A stretch of 64,000 bases of DNA from Zobellia alginiliquefaciens (GTDB taxonomy: Bacteria; Bacteroidota; Bacteroidia; Flavobacteriales; Flavobacteriaceae), in the NCBI RefSeq assembly GCF_029323795.1, contig NZ_CP119758.1:3906001-3970000 (forward strand). Direction: 5' to 3'. The position numbers were made by a program, and so were the translations under genes. Below the pieces are notes generated by a model. That model ran no database searches and was not told the DNA's origin. It saw nothing but the letters and a program-made list of their open reading frames with translations. This document shows, piece after piece, positions 10,001-18,300 of this stretch (its first letter is position 1; each line of letters opens with the position of its first letter).

Positions 10001-12808
10001 ACTGTTACTATTACGGAATCACAAGCTGTGGGTTGTTTTGGCGCCACAGATGGTGAGCTAACAATTGATGTAAGCGGATTTACGGGAGTATATGAATATT
10101 GGGTTTATGAATCCTCTGACCCAGGATTCACTGGTGGAGCTTTTGGAACACCGGTTGCTGGAAACTCAACAGGATTAATTGATACCGCAATAGATGGAAA
10201 CCCTGCTGTAATTACGGGTATTGAAGGCGGTAACCACCGTGTTGTGATTCGTGAACAAGGAAAAACAGTAACGGGTTGTAACGTATTTAGCAATGTAACC
10301 GTTTTGAACACGCCTAATGGCACCCTCGCTATCACCTCTTTGGATGAAATTGGTAGAGTAGGATGTACTAATGATTTAGGTGAGATTGTAGCTACTACCC
10401 AAGGAGGATGGGATGCATCACCTTATGAATATATGCTGGAATATGAAAGTACCGTGGGTAGTGGATTCACACCTCATTCAAATCCTGCGTATGCTGATTT
10501 TGCAAACAATGGAACCAATGACACCTTTACAGGTCTATCCAGTGGTAATTACCGAGTAACCGTACGGGACATTGAAGGATGTACCCATAGTAGAGAGATT
10601 GAATTAGTGGCTCTGCCTCCTATAGAGGTGGAAGCTATTATCACACGAGAATTGGAATGCCCTACGGGTAATGATGCTATAATCGTGGCTGTGGAGCCGG
10701 GAACAACAAATCCTGGGGCAATTGGTGGTGAACCTGGAGCAGGATACCAGTATCGATTATTGCACTTAGGAAGTAATGATAATACCGACATAGATTCTAT
10801 GACCGGTTACCAAAATGACCCAGAATTTTCTGGTACTTCGGGTGTTATTCCTGGAGGTTGGTACGCTGTTGAAGTAGCATCTACATTAAATTGTGGGGTG
10901 GTATCAGCACCTATTCAAGTAATTCCGCCACCACCAATTAATCCGGCATTGATTCAGACTTCAGTTCCGGCCTGTGGTAACGCGGCGACTATGATGATCC
11001 GTGTAAATAATCCGCAAGGAGGAACGTACGAATACAGTGTAAATGGATCTGGTGGTCCTTGGACGCTTATTAGTGGAACAGATTCCAATGGGCTTCCGGT
11101 AGCAACTGGTATTCCAGGTACTATTGGTAACTCATATCGCTATGAGGTTCGTAAGGTGGGTAGTTTAAGTTCTTGTCTGGCAGTTAAGACCAACGGTATT
11201 ACCATTACTGATGCAGAACCATTGAGTATAGATATAAACTCTCCTACTTTTGATGTTTCGTGTGCCTACGAAGTAGATGGTAGAATAGAAGGTATTGCTA
11301 ATGGAGGTACGGGTATTTATGAATTCCGAATCTATAATTCTGACCCAGGTTCTGATGCTTTCGCAGCAGAAACGATGCCTACATACCAAAACCGTACAAT
11401 GCAAGATTTTGGAACTTTTGAAAACCTAGATGCTGGTGATTACTGGATTTCTGTAATTAGCCGCGCTAATTGCGGGGTGGTTGAAGGTCCGTTTACCATA
11501 GACCCAGCCATACCGGTAAATATTGTTGAATCAAGCACGCCAACAACTTGTTATGGAGAGGATGATGGTACCATTACAATGGAGGTTACAAGTGCCACGG
11601 CAGGTTTAGTTCAGTTTGCCATAGAGCCTAATTTAAGTGAGTTCTTTAGTGATCCAGATAACCCAACTGTCTATACGTTTACGGATTTACCCGCTAATAC
11701 GCCCAGCAACCCTACGTATACGGTATTGGCACAAGATGCAGAAGGTTGTCCGCAGACTTTTGAAATTACCGTAACCGAACCAGAAGAATTAGAAGTTACA
11801 GATTTCAGTACAACCCCTGAAACATGTATCGGTTTTGAAGATGGTACGGCACAAATTACAATAACCGGTGGTACGCCATTTGTAGACCCTACAACATTAG
11901 ATGAGTATTATGAGACTCGTTTAGTTGGTCCTAATTCTGATGGAACCGAAGTGTTCTTAAGAAATGATAATTTATATTTTGATAACTTAATAGGGGGTGA
12001 AGGGTATATTGTTTTTGTACAAGATGCCAATGGGTGTAGTACAAATGTGTTTATTCCTATAGATATAGGAGTAGATTTAACAGCAGAACCTCTAGTTCAA
12101 TACGGTTGTGAAGGTATATTCCCAAATAGTACGGCTTCGGTTCAAATGCAAGAAGAGAGTTTGATTCCTGAACTGTTGTTCGCATTGAATCCTATAGACC
12201 CAACAGATGCCATTACGGCTTTGGCCACAACCGAACGTTCATGGGGAGACTTACCTGCGGGAGACCATACGGTTTATATTTACCATGAAAACGGATGTAC
12301 CAACTTTGTTGAGTTTACGATTGAGGCGTATGATCCTTTAACATTAGTGGCAGAGAAAACAGGTCCAAATGAAATTACAGCAACTGCGGAAGGTGGTTTT
12401 GGAGGTTATGAATTCTTCTTTGATGGACAGTCTTATGGAAGCGAAGGCTTGTATACCACTACCGAAAGTGGCGAGGTTGAAATTAGAGTAGTAGATCAGA
12501 ATGGTTGTGTGGCAGTAGCTGTTATTCCGTTTGAATTTACTGGAATGTTAGAAATACCTAATTTCTTTACGCCTAACGGTGATAATGAAAATGATTTCTG
12601 GGCACCGGGTAACCGAGAGTTCTTCCCGGATATAGAAGTAATTATCTATGACCGTTATGGTAGAGTTGTTGCGGAGTTGGACCAGGTAAGCGAATGGGAT
12701 GGTCTTTATGATGGTAAAGAGCTGCCAACTGGAGACTACTGGTATGTTGTGAACCAAAATGATGATAGGGATATACGCTACGTAGGACATTTTACACTCT
12801 ATAGATAA
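4034..12808 (+). CDS. Giant SprB-repeat surface protein with type-B T9SS sorting domain
   Basis: The protein has 2924 residues. A Sec signal peptide (about 1-27) is followed by an unusual Ala/Lys/Ser-rich stretch (about 28-78). Then come roughly 25-28 diverged repeats of about 100 residues, each ending in a pattern like G-x-Y-x-V-x-V-x-D-x-x-G-C (for example PGTYTFYITDDQGC, PGNYTIEVVDGNGC, GDYQVTVTDSNGC). The last 85 residues form the gliding-motility-associated C-terminal domain, with IPNFFTPNGDNENDFW, IYDRYGRVV and WDGLYDGKELPTGDYWYVV. That domain directs export by the type IX secretion system, and SprB-type repeats belong to cell-surface adhesins, some used in gliding. Such genes are often followed by a porP/sprF gene, but here a strong terminator and an unrelated hydrolase follow. 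The ligand is unknown. Confidence 0.9.
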   Translation: MLPKKTQRILYALLLMTFSVVCTSAIAGKKAFNIYAEVASAVKEVVSVKSEAANSAKSISTKALKSSTAKEAAAAPMFSTIIQNADEEVGCTANGFTVARFNLCGDSDDEIISLSGSYSNVSWQVLGGSCSPDINQDCPNTNISCYTEVANTDTFQLDASSISATSGAEYRVVADGQQYFFKVKKSTISYGVSSKDYVCNNPGRIEITGLPNSYQFNLSEGGSVVRPYQSSSIFSNLDPGTYTVKARLNISGQVCEYLIGPIEIEPVDIEIDVTFTNPTCSGETGSIDVTVNPEVPGPYVYTLLDDSGAEIEFTSTISSNTYTFGAVSEGTYAVKVETNDCKEDIPNGIAAPIQYTDTSGNPITVGTGLSPITVITDTNGMSFGCSTISSVDIDVTPSGGSGTYSYTVSDGGNSGGNFTGTSSYTVTSPGTYTFYITDDQGCTAEKSEYVAELEAPDVTASDIVGTCTNGGGKVDFNVIDPKGFNLEFRATNNAGDPFTSSSTIPVADGTYNIVEVQYSQGAFTCVLSLPAVTVTSAGGLSSTASMTQDYTCINGGGIIDFTPATGGSGTGYEYSVDNVTFQSGTTFTGLTPGSYIPYVRDDAGCLQALGPIDITEPTPPDSITFAQDNLDCSTGTSRVTVDVLPATYTVTQYEIVSSNPSTTLPPAQASNVFPGLDLDTSYQFEITDDSGCTHTASFTTGGFSTIRARVKSGGDRRVCPSATDGNGAFLIDGFAVDYDYTIVQLPGTTITSGTSTDQEIPITGLGAGTYEITVTDNDTNCTSTASFDVIEAATPLSVTGAVTDMSCQNNNIGRVTGTGVGGFGGYRYELEWPGGTLQGPKTGRTFGNLTEEGTYTLTVIDSEGCTASTTFSLTSLDAPTIAEGTIDYCYSATNQGEISVTSTAGSAALGTHQYRINGGSLVGTGGTHTFTGLVPGNYTIEVVDGNGCTASTSSIRIPPQVQVSLDIASEIPCGGDGEMEISINGGDISNLGATSYTIEYRDVSPNPFTPVSGHDGVQLPSGNFNYTVPFGNHGDYQVTVTDSNGCANTSEIITFEEPTNIAATHRIEGPSCGDPNSGFVEVIPTVSSGIPPFEVVFAPAGNLTANPSNPDPTLTYVFSDQTIYSGLVAGNYEYVVKDARNCVTAVIPLTVADDTRPSPDVIATPIDATCSPGSPGALSGGVTIGLPTPGVEDYTVIIEDNFGNPFYTQNNVADSDFSLTVTDPSLVPGNYQLIVLDSRGCRDIEAFTIGTLSLDIVPTFPPPPAICSPGGTTVCVDIVNGSGSYEIRLADPDPLVGWTTPSNPPANHCFNNLLWGVSYTVEVRDLGTGCTYEEVITLPDGPGGDVDIVVDNATCRNGDVGVNYNITSGTAPFDVVITNLDTGEVVYTDLGTSLTTMASAISVPGGRYGVSVEDDGGCSYGDEGEAILLAPRVDIISNENANCNALGQLTVRGSGGTPYASGSPYLYAYVPAGTPVDNDGTATPSDSSDDFSDASTVALPGALAPGIDYDIWVKDANDCAYRISAAVIQLNPDLPAPTISVDNQCDVTTPVGGFTITVEVPGDIDTPTFTLNGESQTPAYVAGTPTQATFTVNNIGSYPVNVIDANGCDVDDVAEVYQVLSASGDFSSEPSCEETDGEITITADGGSGDFTYVLTGTDIFGSPVNITDPNNDGIFPSIAAGDYQVEVTDNQVTDGINPCTFTVNGIVRSAPTSPDIDETGATDVSCNGLNDGSISASLIAGTDVDGIKEYNLYNSDLASMPSNYDNSSRIDDNLSGSFSNLAPGTYVLEVVTDRNCYDREEVIIGEPPVFTVDASAGTLLCEVGANRFSTTILTATVSGVGNGSDYGFKINATDSYQTTSSNTMDFEIVDNGSVQTINVYAIDSNGCEYISADVTISPPSNVTGVITQESAMDCENPETIRIDVTGTTDFSIVDQGNSVMPVTTEVVNGATFAILDLPMSSGEYRLQINDNGGCNYPLEPYNVDEPVLPTVTITESQAVGCFGATDGELTIDVSGFTGVYEYWVYESSDPGFTGGAFGTPVAGNSTGLIDTAIDGNPAVITGIEGGNHRVVIREQGKTVTGCNVFSNVTVLNTPNGTLAITSLDEIGRVGCTNDLGEIVATTQGGWDASPYEYMLEYESTVGSGFTPHSNPAYADFANNGTNDTFTGLSSGNYRVTVRDIEGCTHSREIELVALPPIEVEAIITRELECPTGNDAIIVAVEPGTTNPGAIGGEPGAGYQYRLLHLGSNDNTDIDSMTGYQNDPEFSGTSGVIPGGWYAVEVASTLNCGVVSAPIQVIPPPPINPALIQTSVPACGNAATMMIRVNNPQGGTYEYSVNGSGGPWTLISGTDSNGLPVATGIPGTIGNSYRYEVRKVGSLSSCLAVKTNGITITDAEPLSIDINSPTFDVSCAYEVDGRIEGIANGGTGIYEFRIYNSDPGSDAFAAETMPTYQNRTMQDFGTFENLDAGDYWISVISRANCGVVEGPFTIDPAIPVNIVESSTPTTCYGEDDGTITMEVTSATAGLVQFAIEPNLSEFFSDPDNPTVYTFTDLPANTPSNPTYTVLAQDAEGCPQTFEITVTEPEELEVTDFSTTPETCIGFEDGTAQITITGGTPFVDPTTLDEYYETRLVGPNSDGTEVFLRNDNLYFDNLIGGEGYIVFVQDANGCSTNVFIPIDIGVDLTAEPLVQYGCEGIFPNSTASVQMQEESLIPELLFALNPIDPTDAITALATTERSWGDLPAGDHTVYIYHENGCTNFVEFTIEAYDPLTLVAEKTGPNEITATAEGGFGGYEFFFDGQSYGSEGLYTTTESGEVEIRVVDQNGCVAVAVIPFEFTGMLEIPNFFTPNGDNENDFWAPGNREFFPDIEVIIYDRYGRVVAELDQVSEWDGLYDGKELPTGDYWYVVNQNDDRDIRYVGHFTLYR

Positions 12809-12832
12809 AAGTTAATTAATTATTAAAATGAA

Positions 12833-12866
12833 AAACGGATGTCCATTTAGGCATCCGTTTCTTTTT
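12833..12866 (+). terminator. Rho-independent terminator after the giant surface-protein gene
   Basis: A 9-bp stem AAACGGATG / CATCCGTTT (12833-12841 with 12852-12860) is followed by CTTTTT. It lies 25 bases after the stop codon and separates this transcript from the hydrolase gene. Confidence 0.85.
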
Positions 12867-12935
12867 AGCGCTCTTTTTAATGTCGTATTTTTAACGGATG
12901 AATTCCGCTGTACTTCTGCGGATAAGAATTGATAA

Positions 12936-13655
12936 ATGCTGCAAAGATTATATTTCATTTTACTCTGCTTTGTGTTACAGAGTTGTGCCGCCCAGTCAAA
13001 ATATAAATTGGTCGATGCTGAACAAGAAACAATTATCAAAGAGAATTATAGCTATTATTTATACTTCCCGGAAGGATATGATGAAAAACCGGAAGAAAAG
13101 TATCCTTTATTATTGTTCCTTCATGGAGGAGGAGAGTCAGGAGATAGCTTGGTATATGTAAAAAGAAACGGACCGCCTAAATTGATTAAAAGAGGAAAGA
13201 AGTTTCCTTTCTTGATTTTAGCACCTCAGAACCCACAAAAGAAAATGTGGTGGAATACCCGTTCTGTTATGCAATTGCTAGATACTATAGTAGCGAATAA
13301 TCGCGTGGACAAAAATAGAATTTATCTAACCGGGCTCAGTAGAGGAGGAGGGGCCGCCTGGGAAATGGCAGTTCAATACCCTACAAGATTTGCTGCCATG
13401 GCCGTTGTTTGCGGAATGACGCCCTTGCCCTATGCTTCTTGGATAGATAAGAAAATGCCCATTTGGGTTTTTCATGGGGAAGAAGACCGATCCATTCCAA
13501 TTTCAGAGTCGGAAACCATGGTTTCCAAATTAAAAAGTATGGGACATGATATTCGCTTCACGCGATATCCAGGAGTAGGCCACGATTCTTGGATAAAAGC
13601 TTATGAAGATGATGAATTGTATGAGTGGTTTATGGAGCAGGAGCGAGTGGAGTGA
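12936..13655 (+). CDS. Lipoprotein alpha/beta-hydrolase (esterase/peptidase type)
   Basis: This 239-residue exported lipoprotein (lipobox LQSC, Cys17) has the alpha/beta-hydrolase fold of the prolyl-oligopeptidase / PHB-depolymerase-like group. Visible motifs are the oxyanion segment YPLLLFLHGGGESG, the nucleophile elbow GLSRGGG with Ser135, a probable Asp184 in HGEEDRSIP, and His216 in PGVGHDSW, which form a complete catalytic triad. Relatives include feruloyl/acetyl esterases and peptidases, and the substrate cannot be read from sequence. It stands alone between the terminator of the giant gene and the convergent FG-GAP gene. An imperfect -7 box (TATTTTTA) near 12885 could serve as its promoter. 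Confidence 0.85.
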   Translation: MLQRLYFILLCFVLQSCAAQSKYKLVDAEQETIIKENYSYYLYFPEGYDEKPEEKYPLLLFLHGGGESGDSLVYVKRNGPPKLIKRGKKFPFLILAPQNPQKKMWWNTRSVMQLLDTIVANNRVDKNRIYLTGLSRGGGAAWEMAVQYPTRFAAMAVVCGMTPLPYASWIDKKMPIWVFHGEEDRSIPISESETMVSKLKSMGHDIRFTRYPGVGHDSWIKAYEDDELYEWFMEQERVE

Positions 13656-13700
13656 GTAGGGTATCAGCTTCTTTTCTATTCTCCTTGAAATTTATTAAAA

Positions 13701-15221
13701 TTAGTTAAGCTCGTTTTTGAGTAACATTATATCTACATCCGTATCTTTCCAAATGTTTAGAAAATCTTTAGGTACGGGGGTGAAGCCATATGTAAAGGAG
13801 CTTAAAATAATGTCTATGTCTCCATCGGAATCAACATCACCTGAGTCTAGCAATAACCAACGACCTAGTTTTGAGTTTGAAAAAGTAAAAGGCTTAAAGG
13901 AGAACATCTGCGCGTTTTTGTTTTCTAAATAGACAAAAGAGGATTCTGGATTCGTTGAATAATCGGGAAATGTAGATAGTATGCCAAAATCGAAATCTCC
14001 ATCTTGATCAAAATCATTTACAACCACTCTAGTGGCTCCATTTAAAGGAAAGAAAAATTTCTCTTCAAAATGATTTGTACCATCATTTATGTGAATACGA
14101 AGACCGTGGTACGGTTTGTGAACATAGCTTTTGTCCGCATTATCGCCATGTACTGTAATTAGGTCATCGTCTCCATCCCCATCATAATCAATAAGCTCAA
14201 ACCAGCTAGTACCGTAAACAGGACTAAATTTAATCACAGGATCAATAGTAAATTCAAGATTGCCTTGTTGATAGAGAATAAAGATGCTTTCTTTTCCTTG
14301 TGAGGCGAGTGTTATTAAATCATCTTTACCATCTCCGTTCATATCCTTGGCGATTGTTCTTATAAACCCTGGCTGATTTATCAGAATTTCTTTTTTATAA
14401 TTCCCATTGTTTTCTTTTGAAAGTAATGATAAGCTTCCCGTGAAGTTTCCGAATTCACATATCACTAATTCATCATGACCGTTTTTGTTTAAATCTTTTG
14501 CGAGCGTATGAACAGGTCGGTGGAGGACAAAAGGTAATTGTTCATTAACATTCTTGGAGTTAATTTGGATATCACCACGAGCAATTTCAGACGGATTTAG
14601 GTTGCCGGTATTTGTAATGAAGGAAGATTTTAGGTTATTGGTGTATCCTGTAATAGGCCCGCCAGTGGTTGTTAACGTATCTATTTTCTTGCGTATAAAA
14701 TTGTACTTTAACAAGTCCCCTTTTAAATCGCCCGAGATAATAGAATTGTCTCGTTCATCAAATTGTAAAAATGTTATAAATGTTCCTTTTGTGCTATCTA
14801 GTTGAATAGGTACAGCTTCAAACTGTTCAATTTTTTTATATTCCTTGGTAGCACTAGCTCGCAAGGAATCTGGTGCTAAAGAAATTATGTACTCCTTAAG
14901 TAAGTGCCACTCAGGTAAGGACAGTTGAGGTCTTGAAGGATATATTCCTGTTTGCATAATAGCATGTTGCTCGGTAAAAGAAACATTTTTGTAAGGGTTT
15001 ACCGTAGAATCCTTAATGCCCATTCTGGCAGTCATATCTGGTAGCACGCCATTTTTCCAGATATGCTTTGGAAGGTCATCTATGGCTGGTAGTAAGTGGC
15101 AACTAGCACAATGGGTATTGTATAAAACAGCAGCTTTTTTTTCAGACGGAGAAGTGCATGAAATAGCTAGCCCAACGATTGCTAAAATGATAACCCGGAT
15201 AAAATATCTGTTTTCTTCCAT
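13701..15221 (-). CDS. Lipoprotein with cytochrome c motif fused to FG-GAP/VCBS repeats
   Basis: This is a 506-residue lipoprotein (lipobox AISC, Cys22). The first ~120 residues carry one haem-binding motif, C38-A-S-C41-H42, and a mono-haem cytochrome-like segment (HIWKNGVLPDMTARMG, with a Met that could be the axial ligand). The remainder is an FG-GAP/VCBS beta-propeller with repeated calcium-binding-like loops such as DLNKNGHDELVI, DMNGDGKDDLIT, DYDGDGDDDLIT, DFDQDGDFDFGI and DVDSDGDIDIIL. The combination suggests a surface electron-transfer or binding protein. The function is unknown. It lies 84 bases downstream of the larger FG-GAP/ASPIC gene and probably belongs to the SusCD-linked set, with its own possible promoter and a leader hairpin. 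Confidence 0.82.
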   Translation of the reverse strand: MEENRYFIRVIILAIVGLAISCTSPSEKKAAVLYNTHCASCHLLPAIDDLPKHIWKNGVLPDMTARMGIKDSTVNPYKNVSFTEQHAIMQTGIYPSRPQLSLPEWHLLKEYIISLAPDSLRASATKEYKKIEQFEAVPIQLDSTKGTFITFLQFDERDNSIISGDLKGDLLKYNFIRKKIDTLTTTGGPITGYTNNLKSSFITNTGNLNPSEIARGDIQINSKNVNEQLPFVLHRPVHTLAKDLNKNGHDELVICEFGNFTGSLSLLSKENNGNYKKEILINQPGFIRTIAKDMNGDGKDDLITLASQGKESIFILYQQGNLEFTIDPVIKFSPVYGTSWFELIDYDGDGDDDLITVHGDNADKSYVHKPYHGLRIHINDGTNHFEEKFFFPLNGATRVVVNDFDQDGDFDFGILSTFPDYSTNPESSFVYLENKNAQMFSFKPFTFSNSKLGRWLLLDSGDVDSDGDIDIILSSFTYGFTPVPKDFLNIWKDTDVDIMLLKNELN

Positions 15222-15230
15222 CTATTTTAT

Positions 15231-15252
15231 ACTGTTATTTTACTATAACAGT
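15231..15252 (-). promoter_or_regulatory. Inverted repeat in the leader of the cytochrome/FG-GAP gene
   Basis: ACTGTTAT and ATAACAGT form a perfect 8-bp inverted repeat with a 6-base loop, ending 9 bases before the ATG at 15221. There is no T-run after it on the minus strand, so it is not a typical terminator. It could be an operator or a translation-controlling stem. Confidence 0.35.
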
Positions 15253-15290
15253 GTATGAGATCAATAAAAATGATTATAAGATATTTTTTT

Positions 15291-15298
15291 CAAAATTA
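15291..15298 (-). promoter_or_regulatory. Putative -7 box for the cytochrome/FG-GAP gene
   Basis: The minus strand reads TAATTTTG, matching TAnnTTTG, and would give a leader of about 65 bases that includes the inverted repeat at 15231-15252. No -33 box is obvious. Confidence 0.35.
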
Positions 15299-15305
15299 AG
15301 ACGAT

Positions 15306-18300
15306 TTAATTTTGTTGAAATACGTTTATTTTTCCCCGGTTTTGAGATACGATAATAAAAGGATTGCCTCCACTAGCATTTTTGACCGTAATCATATCCT
15401 TAGCGTCTCCGGATACTTTAAATCCGCTTTCTAATGTATTTATAAATTTAAAATCACCTGTACCATCACCTTTTAGAAGCCCGCCATTAAATGCGTCATA
15501 GCGACCCACAAAAACTTCATTTCCATAATTGTTGCCTATCATAAGCAAATCCGCATTATTATCTCCATCATAATCTGTAGTGAGTATTCGGTTTATAGGA
15601 GCAACTTGAGCTTGTAAGGGCAATTGATGGTATTTGAATCCTCCATTCCCTACGTTCTCAAAATAGCTGGTCTTATCATGGTTAGCGTTCATTTCTAAGG
15701 CGCCTTCTAATTCTTTTGGACTAAATAATTCAGCTTGGGTTGTTTCTGCATATTCTCGGTAAAAATCAAATTTTGCACGAAACATTGGACTTTGACCAGA
15801 TAGATCACCCCAAAAATTAATAGGGAACGACCGGTATGTTTGATCATTAAAATTGTCTTTGATGTATGCAAACATAACAGGGTCTACAGTTCCGTTGTTG
15901 TCAAAATCTTTAGAAAGTAAAGTAACAGGTCTGTCTTTTGAAGGTTGATAAATATTGTTGGAACCTAAATTCCCAACAATTAAATCTAAATCGCCATCAT
16001 TGTCAAAATCATGGGTTACCATACTTTCCCACCAACCTGTTAAGCTGTCAAGGCCGGTTTCCTTAAATTTGACAAATTTAGATTTCTCATTTTTAAAGAT
16101 TGTAATTGGCATAAACTCTCCGGTTACTATTAGATCTGCCAATCCATCTTTGTCCATATCTGCCCAAGTAGCATCTGTTACCATACCAATTTTATGGAGT
16201 TGGGGACAGTACGAGTCAGTAACATTTTCTAAGGTTCCTCCTGAATTTTTAAGAAGGTAACTGTTTTCGGGGAGTGGATAATTAGCAAACGGTGTTCTTC
16301 CTCCAATAAAAAGGTCAACGAATCCATCACCATCAAAATCATGTGCTTTTACAACTGATCCACTAGAGTTAATTTTCGGCATTTTATCAGTGGTCATAGA
16401 AAAATTACCGGATTCATCATTGATGAATAATCTATCTGTATAAAAAGGACTTTCTTTATCAAACTCATTACTTCCGGAAACAAGGTAAAGATCAAGGTCG
16501 CCATCATTTTCTAAATCAAACAATGCAATCCCTTCTTCTTCAAACTCTTTGTTTTTATCATCTTTAAATAATTGCGATTTTACAAAAGTCCCATCTTGGT
16601 TTTGAAGAAAAATTACAGGAGAAAACCCAGAAGCACTACCAACTATGAAGTCTTCGGTACCATCTCCATTAATGTCTCCAGTGGCTAAACATGGGCCGTT
16701 CTGTGTAAGTTTGTGGGGTAGGATGCGTTGCAAATTATAATCTACCTTGTCTTGTTCTTGATGAACATAATCAATGCCTACAGCTTTGGAAACTTCTTTG
16801 TAAATAGTTGGTAGCTCCTTTTGGATAAGAGGAAAACTCAATTTACTCAATTCTAAGCTGCTTGCATTTTCGTAATTGACATCTATTTTTTTGTTTACCT
16901 CCGTATTTTTGATTTGCTGAAATTTTCCATCGGGCCAAACTACTTCTATTGAAGCAATACTTTTAGTGTTGCCCAGGCCGAAATGAACAATGTCCTGGAC
17001 GGAGGACATATAACCTCTTGTTAAATAATGTTCTTGATATTGAAAAGAACCGTCTTCTGAGCGAACTACAATTTTAGCCCCTATACCAGAAGCATTTGAT
17101 CTTGGCCCCTGCAGTTTTATTGTAACGTAGTTGTTCTTTTTTTCTTTGCCTGTGTTAAGGTTGTTTTTAAACACAAAGGCCTCTTCATTAATGTTGTTCA
17201 CTACATAATCCATATCTCCATCGCCATCTAAATCAGCAAAGACAGCACCATTAGAGAAAGAGGGAATATTTAGTCCCCATTCTTTACCAGCATCACTAAA
17301 AAGACCATTTTTTTCATTCTTGTAACTATAGTTTGGTATTTTGACAACAGGAATAGAGTCTAAGATTTGACTTGGTGATAGGAAACGGCGAACATTAAAA
17401 TTAAACTCTCCAAAGTCTAGGTCCGTAATATCGCGAGGGAAACCATTTGTAATAAGTAAATCTTTGGCCCCGTCGTTATCAACATCTACAAATAGGGGAG
17501 ACCAGCTCCAGTCCGTCCGTGATACGCCCGCCATAAGCCCAACTTCACTAAACGGTACATCCAAGCCTTGCCCCACGTGAAGCATATTTCTCATATATTG
17601 ATAGCCATAGCCAAATTTCTCATTAAGGTTATAATCATTATATCTGCTGTCGCGGACAGTAGTTTTAAGTCTATAATTGGTTTCTCCCAACATGTCTATG
17701 GTAATGATATCCAAAAAACCGTCGTTATTATAATCCGAAATATCAGAGCCCATAGAAAACTTACTTTGGTGCTTTATAACTTTATCTATGGTGTTAGAGA
17801 AAGTTCCGTCACCATTATTGGTATACAGGATATCATTAGTAAGGTAGTCGTTACTGACATATATGTCTGGCCACCCATCATAATTTAAATCTGCAATAGC
17901 AAGGCCTAGACCATACCCTTCTATGGTAATACCAGCTTCTAAAGTAACATCGGTAAAAGTGTTATCTCCGTTATTTCTGTATAGTCTATCATTGCTCAAT
18001 GCGGAACCATCTGTAATTTTTTCTCGGTAATTAGAGGGTAGTTCATGAATGTCTACATTGTTAAGTACATAAAGGTCCAGTAACCCATCTTTGTCATAGT
18101 CAAAGAACGTAGCGTTCATACTGTTGCCAGCATCGGCTATACCATATTCTTTAGCTAATTCTTTAAATGTAGGTTCTCCATTTTGGTTTAGCCCCTGATT
18201 TACGAAAAGCATATTTGTCTTTTCTTCTGGTTTAGTATACATGGCCGCACAAACGTATACATCTAAAAAGCCATCACTATTAATGTCTACTACGGCCACA

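Noticed and set aside
5350-11404. Numerous minus-strand frames inside the giant SprB gene
   Set aside because: Repetitive coding DNA with biased composition generates such frames. None has recognisable domains or independent signals.
4860-12500. Possible tandem DNA repeats or CRISPR-like array
   Set aside because: The periodicity is at protein level with strongly diverged DNA. There are no identical repeats with unique spacers.
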